From contig CM060849.1 of NCBI GenBank assembly GCA_030737835.1, forward strand, positions 18,518,579 to 18,582,578: a stretch of DNA of 64,000 bases, in the 5' to 3' direction. Source of the DNA: Acorus gramineus (taxonomy: Eukaryota; Streptophyta; Magnoliopsida; Acorales; Acoraceae). A program made the position numbers and the translations under genes. Under the pieces are notes generated by a model. The model made no database searches and was not told the DNA's origin. It saw nothing but the letters and a program-made list of their open reading frames with translations. Below, piece by piece: positions 47,839 to 59,600 of the stretch (its first letter is position 1; the number at the start of each line of letters is the position of its first letter).

Positions 47839-48339
47839 TTAATAGGGCCACTCCCCATTAAAATTCCCTGGAGGACTGTAATTGCATGTGATGAATACCC
47901 CGTCGCCGTTGCAACTGACTCTGGCGCAGCCGAGCTCTACCGAGTTGGCCCACACCACCTGCGTGTAATGGCCGCACATCTCCCCATCGGCGCACGTGTT
48001 GCTGTTGTAGTCGTAGTTCTTCTCCTCCCCGACCCAGAGGTCCACGGCGTCCTTGGCGGTCCAGTCGGACCCCGACCCCTTGAAGATGTTCTCCCCGTAG
48101 AGTCCCCCGGAGTCGGAGTGCTGCAACGCGCAATCGGCGGCCCTCTGATTGGCATAGTTCTGCGCGTAGGCTGCCACAGTGTCGCTCCACGACATGGGGC
48201 CGACACCGACCTGGGCCCGTGCGGCGTTGTGGGCGTCGAGGAAGTCTTGAGGGCTGTTTTGGGCTTGGGATGTGTGGATCATCATGAACGTGCACACTCC
48301 CATGAAAGCAAATGCACAAGCTAGGGTTGATGGCCTCAT
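47839..48339 (-). CDS. Pathogenesis-related protein 1 (CAP domain), acidic gene 6
   Basis: Intronless, 166 residues. The signal peptide is residues 1-26 (ending TSQA), giving a mature N-terminus QNSPQDF. Landmarks are HNAAR (His37), YGENIF (Glu83), WVGEE (Glu105/106), HYTQVVW (His124) and CNYSPPGN (152-159). Cysteines at 70, 116, 122, 138, 143 and 152 fit the three CAP disulfides. By count the mature part has about seventeen Asp/Glu and six Lys/Arg, so it is strongly acidic. The predicted tail [11 protein letters not shown] is unique to this gene and the broken copy 5. The TATA box is 80 bases upstream. It is the intact sister of pseudogene 5. Confidence 0.96.
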   Translation of the reverse strand: MRPSTLACAFAFMGVCTFMMIHTSQAQNSPQDFLDAHNAARAQVGVGPMSWSDTVAAYAQNYANQRAADCALQHSDSGGLYGENIFKGSGSDWTAKDAVDLWVGEEKNYDYNSNTCADGEMCGHYTQVVWANSVELGCARVSCNGDGVFITCNYSPPGNFNGEWPY

Positions 48340-48418
48340 ATTTGTTGAATTGTTTTGAACTTGATTGGTCTCTTTCTCACTTCTATATTATGTGTTGATG
48401 ACGCCCTTCATTGTGAGG

Positions 48419-48426
48419 TATTTATA
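48419..48426 (-). promoter_or_regulatory. TATA box of PR-1 gene 6
   Basis: TATAAATA within TGCATGGCTATAAATACCTC, the most typical form of the core promoter shared by the minus-strand copies. Confidence 0.75.
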
Positions 48427-50076
48427 GCCATGCAAGGAGAAGTGGTTATGTATAGTATTGGGTGAGATGATCGGCGAGTCTTTACCGTTGAACGTTTCAT
48501 AAATGTCACCTTAGCTTTGATTAATTTATTTGGCTTTAGGTCACCTACTATCATAATCAAAGGGTATTTTTTCTAATGTAATCAAGGATAAGAGACTGGT
48601 CAAATAAAGTTTCTGAAGATGTACGTGTACACATTACTTTAAAAGGCAGGTAAATTCTGCATTTATATAACTTACTAAAGGATATGATTTCGATTCAATT
48701 CACGTTTCTGTTGATCCATTCCACGAATTTGAAGTTTAATTGAAACACATGCAAGAGGAAAAACAAGTCCATCTACCTAAGGCGGCGGCAACTCAGCTTG
48801 TTTTATCATACTTATATCTTACTTAACTAATCATGTGGTTGTAAATGCATCAAGTAAAATAGATTTTTTTTTTTTTTTTTTAAATCATGTGTATTTACAA
48901 CCGTCTGATTTTCAATGTGACGATGTGGTAACACCACAATGAAAATCAAGCATGATACAAATATATAAAAATAAACAGATCAAGGATCCATTAGCATAAC
49001 CATGGGGTTAATCTTGATTCCCTGCTCAACTTAAATTAAAATTAGGATGAGGTGAATCTCTCAATTCCCTACTCACTGCATGACAGACAATGGAGTTCAA
49101 CTCAAGGCTAGCTATTTTTCTATCCTAAACCCTTCATGAAAGTATTCCTAGCCCCGGCCCCTTAAGTCCACAATGATTTCATTTATTTTATTTTTTGATA
49201 TTATGCTCGACTAAATGATGCATTTTTAATAAAAATGATGTATATTTTTGTACAAATTAAATACATATATATATATATTTATATAATATTAGCATATACT
49301 AACACGGTGGAGTATAAGTTATATTAGGTTAATTATTTCATTTATTACGTTAGTGTCATCATAAATACAAATAAAGCTTTTAAAATGATGTGTGAGTGCC
49401 CGGATCAATATTATTCTCAGGAAAAGGATATACACAACCTCAATTACAGTCCATCATGTTTTTCTTTTTTTTTTTAAATCACACACTCACCTTTTGAAGT
49501 GCATGTTATTATATGAAATGAAGTATATACTGAAATACATTAATGTATTTTTTTCATAGTGAAAAAATGGAAAAAAGAATTGGGTCATATACTATGATAG
49601 GACTCATATACTATGATAGTGGAATATGTACTCTGTTATCATAGTGTATAGGCTGCAAAACAGACTACAAAAAGGACTGCGTGTATCAGTGCTCTTATTC
49701 TCCATATCATTGTCCATGCCGCTCGCACGATAAGGCCCATTAAGGATAAAAGTGGAACAGAACGCATAATGTTTATTCAATATATTTTACCTTAAATGAG
49801 ATTGTCTTGTTAACAATCATCTAATCATCTATGTAATCAATAATTGTATGGCGCCCCTGGATTGGATTATTTTTTAAAATTAAAATACGGAGAAAATTGA
49901 CTCAAAATTACTAATTAAACGTTAACACACCGATCAAATTAAATGAGGTTTTAGTAGTAATACAATTATGGAATCTTCTTAGAATGCGTTTTTAATTTCA
50001 CGGGGGGCACATTGTTCATCGAAAATCTTATAATCACTTAATGATGGCCCATGGGGGGGGGATCTATAGGGTTCGG
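48427..50076. other. Upstream region of PR-1 gene 6 and intergenic DNA
   Basis: A T18 tract at about 48867-48884 and (TA)n near 49265. CATATACTATGATAG occurs twice at about 49587-49622. No gene is seen. This stretch also lies downstream of the foldback element at 50077. Confidence 0.5.
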
Positions 50077-50474
50077 AACCTCTGTTTGGACGAATGAGAC
50101 CAGGACGTGTGGCATATGACCTCACGTGATTGAACTTGACGGGTTGACTGATGAGGGCTTCCGTTTCCTTCCGCCGTTTCATCCCAACATAAAATCTTTT
50201 CATCATTCAATACCCTTTTTTTTTTCTTTTTTTTTCTTTAAAGTAACTTTGTATTATTTACTATTTTTTTTTATATATGGTTACCTTAAAGGAAAAAAAA
50301 AAGAAAAAAAAAAGTATTGAATCATGAAAAGATTTTTCGTTGGGATGAAACGGCGGAAGGAAACGGAAGCCCTCATCAGTCAACCCGTCAAGTTCAATCA
50401 CGTGAGGTCATATGCCACACGTCCTGGTCTCATTCGTCCAAACAGAGAACCTCTGTTTTGTTAAAACAGAGGTT
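50077..50474. mobile_element. Foldback MITE with arms of about 170 bases
   Basis: The left arm starts AACCTCTGTTTGGACGAATG and carries CCACACGTCC's complement, TTGACGGGTTGACTGATG and AACGGCGG's complement. It is repeated inverted at 50290-50447. The right end has an extra dyad AACCTCTGTTTT GTT AAAACAGAGGTT (50448-50474). The two arms are almost identical around an AT-rich loop (about 50215-50290). There is no coding capacity. It lies between PR-1 genes 6 and 7. Confidence 0.8.
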
Positions 50475-50803
50475 CCCTCTCACATGGCCTATTTGTTTTC
50501 TTTGTTTTTCTTTTATCTCTCATGCTCTCACCTTTCATTTAGACTTATAATCCTCACTTTTGCAATATAAATGTGGACAACAAGGCCTATTTTTTTCAAA
50601 AAAAAAAAGAGCACCTTAATTGAATAACAAATATCTATATTTCCTTTCCTTTATTAAAAAAAAAAACCTTAATTCGATCAAACATAACAGTAGCCCCAAC
50701 AAGAACCAACAGTCTAGGTAGACACAGATCAACAGCTTATTCTTCGGATGATAACAAAACAATATTGTTAATCATTATATATATAAAAGCCATAACCACA
50801 GAG
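50475..50803. other. 3' flank of PR-1 gene 7
   Basis: Short AT-rich stretch with poly(A) tracts. Nothing else is seen. Confidence 0.5.
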
Positions 50804-51304
50804 CTAATAAGGCCTCTCCCCCACGATGTTCCCCGGCGGACTGTAATTGCAAGTGATGAACACCCCGCCTCCTGTGCAAGTCACTATCGCGCAGCCGAGC
50901 TTGACAGATCTTGCCCACACCACCTGCGTGTAGTGCCCGCACACCTGTCCGGCCGCGCACGTGTTGCTGTTGTAGTCATAGTCCTTGACCTCCCCGACCC
51001 AGAGGTTCACGGCGTCCGTGGCGGTCCAGTCGGACCCCGAGCCCTCAAAGATGTTCTCCCCGTACAGCCCGCCGGGGTCGGAGTGCTCCAGCGAGCAATC
51101 GGCCGCCCTCTTATGGGCGTAGTCCCGCGCGTAGGCCGCCACCGTGTCGTCCCACGACATGGGGCCGAGGCCGACATGGGCGCGCGCGGCGTTGTGGGCG
51201 TCGAGGAAGTCTTGGGGGCTGTTTTGGGCTTGGGTTGTGCTGACTACCATGAGGGTTCCAAGGGTCATGAAGAGATACGCACAAGCTACAGTTGATGCTC
51301 TCAT
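50804..51304 (-). CDS. Pathogenesis-related protein 1 (CAP domain), acidic gene 7
   Basis: Intronless, 166 residues ([10 protein letters not shown] start). The signal peptide ends TTQA. Landmarks are [29 protein letters not shown] and CNYSPPGN, with six cysteines. Acidic residues outnumber basic ones by roughly two to one. The predicted tail is [11 protein letters not shown]. The frame is fully open, but the core promoter is altered. Where the sisters have TATAAATACCTCA this gene has TACACATACCTCA, and the following leader is unusually GC-rich (GTAAGCGGGCGCGCC on the plus strand). The gene may be weakly expressed or use another start site. Confidence 0.93.
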   Translation of the reverse strand: MRASTVACAYLFMTLGTLMVVSTTQAQNSPQDFLDAHNAARAHVGLGPMSWDDTVAAYARDYAHKRAADCSLEHSDPGGLYGENIFEGSGSDWTATDAVNLWVGEVKDYDYNSNTCAAGQVCGHYTQVVWARSVKLGCAIVTCTGGGVFITCNYSPPGNIVGERPY

Positions 51305-51369
51305 GTTTACTTTACTGTTGCGTAAGCGGGCGCGCCTCGTCCTGCGCCCTCTTATTCTCTATTTTGAGG

Positions 51370-51377
51370 TATGTGTA
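51370..51377 (-). promoter_or_regulatory. Degraded TATA position of PR-1 gene 7
   Basis: The coding strand reads TACACATACCTC where paralogues read TATAAATACCTC. No other TATAAA-like box is visible within 100 bases of the ATG. Confidence 0.6.
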
Positions 51378-52149
51378 TCCTTGAGAGTTAATATTTTCAG
51401 AGGCTTCTACATGATGTGCGCCTTGATTATAGAATTTCTTGGACTGCGTAACGAAATCTTGATGAGATTCTCATTATTAAGGGATTGCATTACGGGGTAC
51501 ACACAATTTAATTTATCAACCCAAAGATATATATAATGAAAACTTTAATATATCTTTGTTGTATCACTGTACTAACATTCTATAACAGATTTTCGTATCA
51601 CTCCCATTAATTAATTTGCAGACATTCTTTTTAGCGTCTGAATTCAGAGAACAAAAACTATAGTTCAATTTGTTCACTCAAACCAATCATAAAAGAGGTC
51701 TAATTTTTTTTGTTATTAGATATCATTTTCAATTCCTTCTTTATATGACCTCCAACAATACACCATTTACTTGTTTATAAAGTAAATTATTACTAATGCA
51801 ACCAGTTCAATATTATGAAGGTTAATCCATAAAAAAACATGAATGTTGAGTGCATATTATATATCCCTCAATATATTATTGACACGTGTGATCTTACATA
51901 TTAAATTTTTAAAATAATTTAAAATATGTGTTGGTTCCCACATTTTGATGATTGACATACAGCAGTTACATGACTTATTTTCTTTTTAAGCAAAGTTGAT
52001 TATGAAATCCTGACAATTTGTATCTCATACAATATATGTGGGAGGCAGAGCCACAGACCACATTATCAGTTATTACAACGTTAACACCTTATTTACGCCA
52101 TACATATAATCGGTGTGTGGAGGGACAGGGCTAGAAGCCAGAGGGGAGG
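51378..52149. other. Intergenic DNA between PR-1 gene 7 and pseudogene 8
   Basis: AT-rich. The last 100 bases (CACCTTATTTACG, CGGTGTGTGGAGGGACAGG) match the 3' flank of pseudogene 5. Confidence 0.55.
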
Positions 52150-52650
52150 CTAGTAAGGCTTCTCCCCCACATAATTCCCCGGCGGACTGTAATTGCAAGT
52201 GATGAAAACCTCATCTCCGTCGCAATTGACTCTGGTTCAGCCGAGCTCCACAGATTTGGCCCACACCACCTGCGTGTAGTGCCCGCACATCCCATCAGCG
52301 CATGTGTTGCTGTTGTAGTCGTAGTTCTTCTCCTCCCCGACCCAGAGGTCCACGGCGTCCTTGGCGGTCCAGTCGGACCCCGACCCCTTGAAGATGTTCT
52401 CACCGTATAGTCTGCCAGAGTCAGAGTGCTCCAGCGCGCAGTCGGAGGCCCTCTGATTGGCATAGTCCTGCGCATAAGCCGCCACAGTGTCGTTCCACGA
52501 CATCGGGCCGACACCAACCTGGGCACGTGCCGCGTTGTGGGCGTCCAGGAAGTCTTGAGGGTTGTTTTGGGCGTGGGTTGTGTGGATCATCATCATGAAC
52601 ATGCCCACAGTCATGAATGTAAATGCACAAGCTAAGGTTGATGGCCTCAT
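52150..52650 (-). pseudogene. PR-1 pseudogene 8 (nonsense mutation at codon 138)
   Basis: Full length (501 bases) and almost intact. Codons 1-137 run from [10 protein letters not shown] to AKSVELG. The next codon, the conserved Cys of GCARV, is TGA, followed by ACC for GCC. The same frame then continues with [20 protein letters not shown] to VGEKPY and TAG at 52150-52152. One Met is inserted in the signal peptide and one Glu is lost before MCGH, so the total length is unchanged. The product would lack three of six cysteines and the whole CAPE-like tail. The TATA box is also altered. Reading it as a sequencing error is possible, but two adjacent codons differ. Confidence 0.88.
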
Positions 52651-52711
52651 ATTGCTTAATTAGTTGTTTTGAAACTTCGTTTGTTATATGTTGAGGCCCT
52701 TCTTTGTGAGG

Positions 52712-52719
52712 TATTTACA
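52712..52719 (-). promoter_or_regulatory. Altered TATA box of PR-1 pseudogene 8
   Basis: The coding strand reads TGTAAATACCTCAC instead of TATAAATACCTCAC, one substitution inside the box. Confidence 0.6.
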
Positions 52720-52844
52720 GCCATGCACGCAAGGAAGAATTAATTGTTGTTCAATGTTATTTGGTGAGATGATCTCATGTGCTTTTGCGTTGAGAGTTTC
52801 TATTCCGCTATACGTCACGTTTAATCCACTTGGTATATTCTAGG

Positions 52845-53274
52845 TGGTAGAGGAGGAATAGGTGGGAATAAGCATGAAATAGGGGAAAAAATGTGTTTGG
52901 GTAAAGGGAATAAAGTGATATTTGGATGCCGGAATAACAAAGAATAAATGGGTATAGTAATTCCCCCTTACTCATTGAATTAGCCTATTCCAACAACAAT
53001 CACAAGTGGGTCCTACAGTTTTTTTTTCTTTTCATTTCAAATCATCTGTCATTACCTCTTATATATCAATATGACCCACATGTCAAATCAACTTTTTACA
53101 TCTTATTCACATTTTATTTCTTCATCAACCAAACACTGAACCTTTATTATTACGTTTTTCAACGAGAATAACTAAAAACACAACCAAACAGAAAATCACT
53201 TATTTTATTGATAAAGTCAACAATTCCTGAAATAGGTATAAACCCCATAATAGCTTATGCCTCTATCCAAACGG
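52845..53274. mobile_element. MITE copy 1 (degenerate left end)
   Basis: The interior (GTGGGTCCTAC, ACCAAACACTGAAC, ACGAGAATAAC) and right end (CTATCCAAACGGGATC) match the better preserved element at 53321. The left end is altered and no TAA duplication can be read. Confidence 0.55.
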
Positions 53275-53320
53275 GATCTAGAACACCCACTATCTCAATA
53301 TTCCACTTGGTATATTCTAA

Positions 53321-53773
53321 GCCCCCATTTGGAATGGGAATAAGCCCCTGGATAACCTGGTATTGACTGGAATAGGGGTTTTAACCCGTTTGTTTGCCTA
53401 GTATATCCTAGAATATTTTATATAGAATAAACTGGTATAAAGTGGTATATGGATTCCAACTAACCCCTGGAATTAAAGTTATCATAGGTTATTCCACCCA
53501 AAGAATATGTGGACCCACTGTCAAATCAACTGTCATCACCTCTTATAAATCACATTTCAAATCAACTATCATTATTTTTTCACCTTTTATAAATCTTTAT
53601 CTATACTTTATTCACATTTTATCCAAATAATAAAACATTTATTCTTATGTTTACCAACAAGAATAATTCAAAACACAACCAAACACAAAATCACTTTATC
53701 TTTATTTATACTCACTTATGCCGGAATAAATGTATACCCAAGAATAAATCTTATTTCCATTCCAAACGGAAAC
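53321..53773. mobile_element. Tourist/Harbinger-like MITE with TAA target duplication
   Basis: The ends GCCCCCATTTGGAATGGG and, inverted, GTTTCCGTTTGGAATGGA each continue AATAAG. TAA flanks it on both sides (53318-53320 and 53774-53776). The paralogous unoccupied site AATCTAAAGAT at about 61773 has a single TAA. It is 453 bases, with no coding capacity. Confidence 0.85.
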
Positions 53774-53797
53774 TAAAGATCTAGAACACCCACTATC

Positions 53798-54139
53798 TCA
53801 ATATTACAATACCTTGGATCTCGTCTTTATGTTGTAAAAGTCCTAAATGTCACCCTTAATTAATTCGTTATAATCTAAAAAAGCTCAAGGACACCAACTG
53901 TCTCAATCATTCAATACTTTGGAGAGCTTCAATGGGTATAATAATTAGATTAATTTGTTTTTTTTTCCTTATATTTTGATAAAGGTAGGCAAACGTCTTA
54001 TACTTATTAATTAGGTTAGTTAATTGACTCAAATCAAGTCCTGCATTAATATCTTATTAAAATGTTTTTCATTCAATATATACTATTCTCTGTATCACGT
54101 TCTTGTTGATCCATTCCATGCTCTCAACTTGGTACGTGA
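53798..54139. other. Duplicated upstream DNA shared with PR-1 gene 9
   Basis: CTCAATCATTCAxTACTTTGG and TTAATTGACTCAAATC are found here and again at 61885-62010. This is part of the segmental duplication covering 52150-55380 and 61079-63730. Confidence 0.7.
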
Positions 54140-54929
54140 AGGTGTCAAACGGGCGGGCCGGCCCGTTTGGGTGGCGACGCGGGCTGGGCCTGCCCCCCGG
54201 CCCGCGTGTCGTTTTTGGCACGGCCCGCTAGGCCCGCCGTGTCGGAACGGCACGGCCCGTTAGGCCCGCGGCACGGTTTGTGCCGCGGGCCCCACCTCCA
54301 CTAACGGCTATTACAACTAATGATTGATAATTTTAATAGGTGCTAACTTAGTTGGGATGTATTAAAAACTATAGTGATGCAATTATTACTCACCTTTTAT
54401 GTTATATTAATTTTTTATATTTGTCAATGTATTTTTTAAGAATTGTATAATTTATTTTTATTCATCAATGTACTATTTGTGTATTTTTTATTCATTTTAT
54501 CATTTATTTTATTAATGTTCAATTGTTCATGTACTCAAGAAATTCAATATTCAATAAAATAAATATTTGTATTCTTAATTCCTTTTAGTTTTCAATTTTC
54601 ATGAATGATTTATGTATATTTTTTTTATTTTTTAACTTAAAGGAACTAGTAAATTAAACATGAAATTAAATATTGAACTTTAAATTTTTTTAAAAAATAG
54701 ACATTTAAATGGGCCGGCCCGTTGGCCCGTCAATGGACCCGGCCCGTTTGGCCTGCTGGGCTAGCACGGCACGGCACGGCACGATGGCCTGTCGGGCTGG
54801 CACGGAAGGCCGTGCTGGGCCGACCCCTTGCGGTCTGTGCAGTGCCGGCACGGCACGGTCACATGAAACAGGCCGGCCCGTTAGCCCGGTTGTCTAGCGG
54901 GCCGGCACAGCACGTCCCGTTTTACACCT
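54140..54929. mobile_element. GC-rich-ended hAT-like element with 8-bp target duplication
   Basis: The ends AGGTGTCAAACGGG and, inverted, AGGTGTAAAACGGG form the terminal repeats. Flanking octamers GTACGTGA (54132-54139) and CTACGTGA (54930-54937) agree at 7 of 8 positions, as for hAT insertions. Both ends carry 150-200 bases of GGGCCGGCCCG- and GGCACGGCACG-type motifs around an AT-rich core of about 400 bases. No transposase is present. The element at 62159 is a relative. Confidence 0.8.
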
Positions 54930-56635
54930 CTACGTGAAACACATGGCATAAGGTGATCACAAGTTGTTTTGTCTTAGAACCTTCGTAATTGAATTTTATG
55001 TAGAACCAATTATCAAACTAGTTTTTATTTTCATAAATTCAGTTACCAAATAATCAATTCCGATTAAGTTTTTATGTATTAAAAAGTCACAAAGCATGCT
55101 TTTGAAAAAGCTGAATAAAATTAGTTTTTATGGAAAATAAAATTATTGATTAAGAGCTGTTTTTTTAATGAAAATATTGAATCCAAACGAAAATCCAACT
55201 CAATCTAGACATATTTATCAAAATTTGTACCTAAGAAACAAACAGATTTTTTAATTGCTCTTCCACTCTTATGTAGCGGACCAAACGGGGGGGTTGGGTT
55301 GGATTTTTCCTTCTTTTTTTTTTGCTTTATTTTTTTGGGGGGGGTTAATATGAACCTTGTTTTAAGAATTGAGTAGTTGCTCGAGCAGATAACTAAAAAG
55401 GAGAAGATAAGGTGAAGAAACTAAATGAGCATCAACAAACTAGCATTATAAGTGAAGAAACCCACAAAAACAACGAAGGTGGGAAGCAATCAAGCAGGCT
55501 CTATGACTGCATGGTCTGCATCCCCCTGAAACCTGAAGGAGACTTAACCGTGTAATGCAGACTATTTGATCAGAGCATAGCCGAGAGGATCACTCGAGCT
55601 CTTAGTTTAGGGACCTGATCCATTATCCTCCATTGCTTGTCACTGTAATAGCTCTGGCCAAATAACATTATTCGCATCTTATTCACATTTTATCTACAAT
55701 TTATTCTTGATCAATTAAATAACAAAAACTTTATTATTATTTTTTTCAACAAGAATAATTAAAAAAACAGTCAAATAAAAAATAATTTATTCCATTATAT
55801 ATCTATCTATGCTAAAATAGTTATCTATATCGAAATAGTTTATGCCACTATCCGAATGAGGGCTAGAGCAGTTTTGTGAACCCCAATACAGCCACACAGT
55901 TCTACCATCAGCTGAAGACTGATTGTTGGTTGAAGAGGTAAAATTAGAGAAAGAACAGTGTCCTACTCCAACTTGAGGTAGACTGTGAAGCAATTCGATT
56001 TGCATCGATCCACCTGCATTACATCATCGCATCTCCACTTCTGCATGTCAAAATCAATGTCAGTTCTAAAATAAAACAGTCCAGCATTACTAACATAGAT
56101 ATGAACTTTTTGTTGAGTAGAACAGTCTCGCAGTTCAGGCATGCAATCAACTAGTTCCAGATAATTCAGCAAAATTGTTCAGGTTGGTTTTAAAAAGACA
56201 ACCCTCACTTAGGGACACATGCTGGCCGCTTGATAGGATTTCAAAATAACAAAGTTTCTAGATCATCTTTCATGTGTCACAGACAATGCGAATTGAGCAA
56301 AAACAAATGCATGGATGTAAAGAAAGTGACAAATTATATGTATCATCAGGATTCTTGTTTGTTTAGACCTGCTCATTGTAGGCTACAGCAAGACAATTCA
56401 CAGATGAATTACCACAGAACAACAGTGACTAGTTATATGTGCCAGATATCCAACTGGCAGTTCATCTAAAAGTTTCCCAGGAAGCATCTGAATTGAAAGC
56501 AAGCTGACCACTGCTAATTTGCTAATGAATATTACACTTTGGAATATTATTGAATTAATCATCTTTAAAAGAATTGATATAAAGTTCTAAAATCATCTTG
56601 CCATCTCCACCTAACACACCTTGAATAAAATATAC
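54930..56635. other. Intergenic DNA and possible 3' flank of the PRCP gene
   Basis: 54950-55380 belongs to the duplicated segment (compare 62845-63730). 55640-55870 is another fragment of the GTTTGGAATGGGAATAAG MITE family. 55870-56635 is single-copy looking, moderately AT-rich sequence that may include the PRCP 3' UTR. The short frames in it have no recognisable domain. Confidence 0.45.
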
Positions 56636-59600
56636 TCACATGCTTGAAGATGCCACCCTCTCTTGATGATATTCATCTATCCATTGTTTGATTATTTGAA
56701 TCTCTGTTTCTCTCTGCTCTATCAACCAATCAGGATCATCCTTCGTAGATGCACGTAAATCTATATGATGGGCACCTGTATAAGAGGGAAAAGTGACTCT
56801 TATCTCATCGACAAGATATTATCTGCTGTCTAGTAATCAAGCCAACATATGACGGTGAAAATTAAACACTAAAAGCTAAAATTTGTACAGTACAGTACCT
56901 AATTCTGTTACAAGTGCAATGATGCTTTTCGATACATTCTGCAACACACTGCAGCATACAGAAGGTGGACAACAGATGAATTATGTTCAACAGGATAAAT
57001 AAAAGCCAATTAAGCTTGTAAGAGACTCACCTGCCACCACTCCAAGGATCCAGAAGCCCATTTGAAAATATGATGTTACTGCCAAATTTCTTCAAGGTTG
57101 TCCTTACATCCTTCACAATAATATTATCAAAGGATCATTTTATTTTGAAGGTGAGTGATCTTTCATTTTTCAGTACATTATTATGTAGTGTTATGTTGTT
57201 CAAATGATCGTTTACAATGTTAAAATATATCCGGCTAATCTTGGACCAAATATCTACTGATAATTTATCACAAGTCATATTTAAATTTGGAAACATTCAT
57301 CAGAGAACTAGGAAAGTAAAAACATCAAGCTTAACTACTGGCATGATATTGAAACACTTGCAACATGAATATCAAAGAATGACATAAATAATCAACAAGA
57401 AAATACTTCATTATTTATAAAAATACTCCTGCTTTTCTCTCTAGTTTTAAGCAGAAGCAGCAGTAGATCAAACTGTCTGAGTTTAGACCATATTTTTTCT
57501 TGCTAAGTCATATTAGCTTCAGTGATTAAGACATGGCCCTAATATGAGGTGCACATTGAAACCATTTTTTTCCCAAATTCCGTCTATTGTAAAAAAAAAA
57601 ATCTTCCAAGTCTGGTTGTAGAAGAAAAACAAAAGCACTAACAATATAGAAGTGATAAAGCTATAAAAGAGAAAGCCACTGAAATACTTGGAATACAAAC
57701 AACCAACAGAGAGTGTTTCTTACATGTCCACCGAATTCAGTGGTAACCCAGCGAGGCCTTGGCTTGACACCATAGTCCTGAATACACTGTTCTCTATATG
57801 CAGAATAATCATAATCATATGTTGGGAACATGCTATTATCTTGGCTACTAGACATTGGCATAACCATCTCAGTGCATGCCTGTTAAAATAGGAAGGGTGA
57901 GACAGCAAGTCAGTCCAACATTTCTAAGATGAAACTCTCTATGGAATTCAACAAGTATAGGAATCCAGCTTCAAAATTGACATACCTGCCAATCCCAGCC
58001 ACTCATCCCGTGAGGATCATCTTCCAGGTCGAAGCAATCAACATAACCCGTATAATTGTAGTAAACACTTACTCCAGAAAACACACGGTCCAGGACACTG
58101 GATCCTTCATCTAATCCATCAATTTTTTTGCAAACCTAGGACAAATTCGAACAATATGAAAATGAAAGTATATTCTTCGCTTTCTACAAGTAAACCAACT
58201 AATAAAACACAGTGATTACAAATACATGAGTGGTCTGTTATTAGAAATTTGGCTGTGACATGTAACATAATAAAACACATGAACCATCCCCACTGACCTC
58301 TTTAATTGGATTAGCTGGCAAAGGCATCAGAAACTCCGACGGATAAGGATAGTCCACCATTGCCAGGTAACTATAGGCAGAGCTCAACCAGTCCGCGAGA
58401 TCTTCAGAATTATTCAAATTCCTGTTGATTATCTTAAGTAACTCTCACGCCATTTAGTTTAAACTAAAACTATGAAACTCGACAATAGTCCTCACCGGCA
58501 GAGGTTGAAATCACGGCTAAGGCTCAGCAGTCCATTGACGGTCTGACCTCTAGACTCCAGCACATCCCAAGATTCCTTTATTGTGTTGAAGCAGCTCACG
58601 CTCTCACGCTAAAATCAAACAAAGCATTACTTCTGTTACTATAATAGACCATGAAGTACTCAGCATTTCTCATAATTGTAAGGAATGAGAAAGAGTTACT
58701 CTGAAGTCATTGGAGACGATGTCATAGAATGTCTCTGGTGGGACGATGTTCTCAAACTGCAAAATGGGTGCTGATGAGGCAAGTGCGCCGACAGCGATGT
58801 GTGGATACTTCAATCTCATCCAAGCAGCCAACACTATTTCAAGTGACAAATGAATCTAGTACTAATTACAAACTCTTAAACAAACTAAAAGGTAATCAAA
58901 GAACTCAGATTGTGAAATCTCACTTCCGCCGTATGAGCCACCAAACAAAATGACAGGCGAATCCTCGGCCGAGAGGTTCCTTTTAAGGTCAGTGAGCAAT
59001 GTAGCATAGTCGGCGAGTGCCTGTTCCGTCGTAAGGTATGATAAGGACTTGGCATTCACATATGCTCCCTCTTTGCTCCCATATGGCATCGATTTCCCAT
59101 AGTATCGGTGCTGCCCACATCAAATCTCATATTATATATAGCAGATACCCAGTCATTACCAAACCAACAAAAAAAAAAAAATCAAATCCACCACCAAGAG
59201 CACCAACATTTTTATGCTTTGAAGTCTTCAGGTTCTTATCAACAAGTCAAGATTTTTACATACATCTATACCATCACAAAAATTTATTATTTGTAAACAG
59301 ACCTTGCAAAAAAATTTACTAAAAAGGGTGATATACGTGAAGTTTTTAGGGGATAGTCTTAGGGACAAACCTGTGTGTAGTTTCACGTATAGTTTTCACT
59401 TCACACATGATTTGTGATTTAAAAAAAAAATCATATACATGATTGTATGTACTCACTTCTAAAAAAAAATTTACTTGTTTTATTTAAGAAAACATATATC
59501 TTGTTTACGAACTAAAAATCCACATGGAACTGCCAAAGTTATGTAAGAACTGTGTATAAAATACCCATTTTTAGGATATTGGTATAAACAACAGACATTA

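Larger units (their letters stand above)
52828..53797. repeat. Tandem duplication (about 480-bp units), each holding a MITE
   Basis: CCACTTGGTATATTCTA occurs at 52828 and 53303, and GATCTAGAACACCCACTATC at about 53275 and 53776. In the paralogous segment near PR-1 gene 9 (61751-61800) the corresponding blocks are adjacent, with no element between them. Confidence 0.8.
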
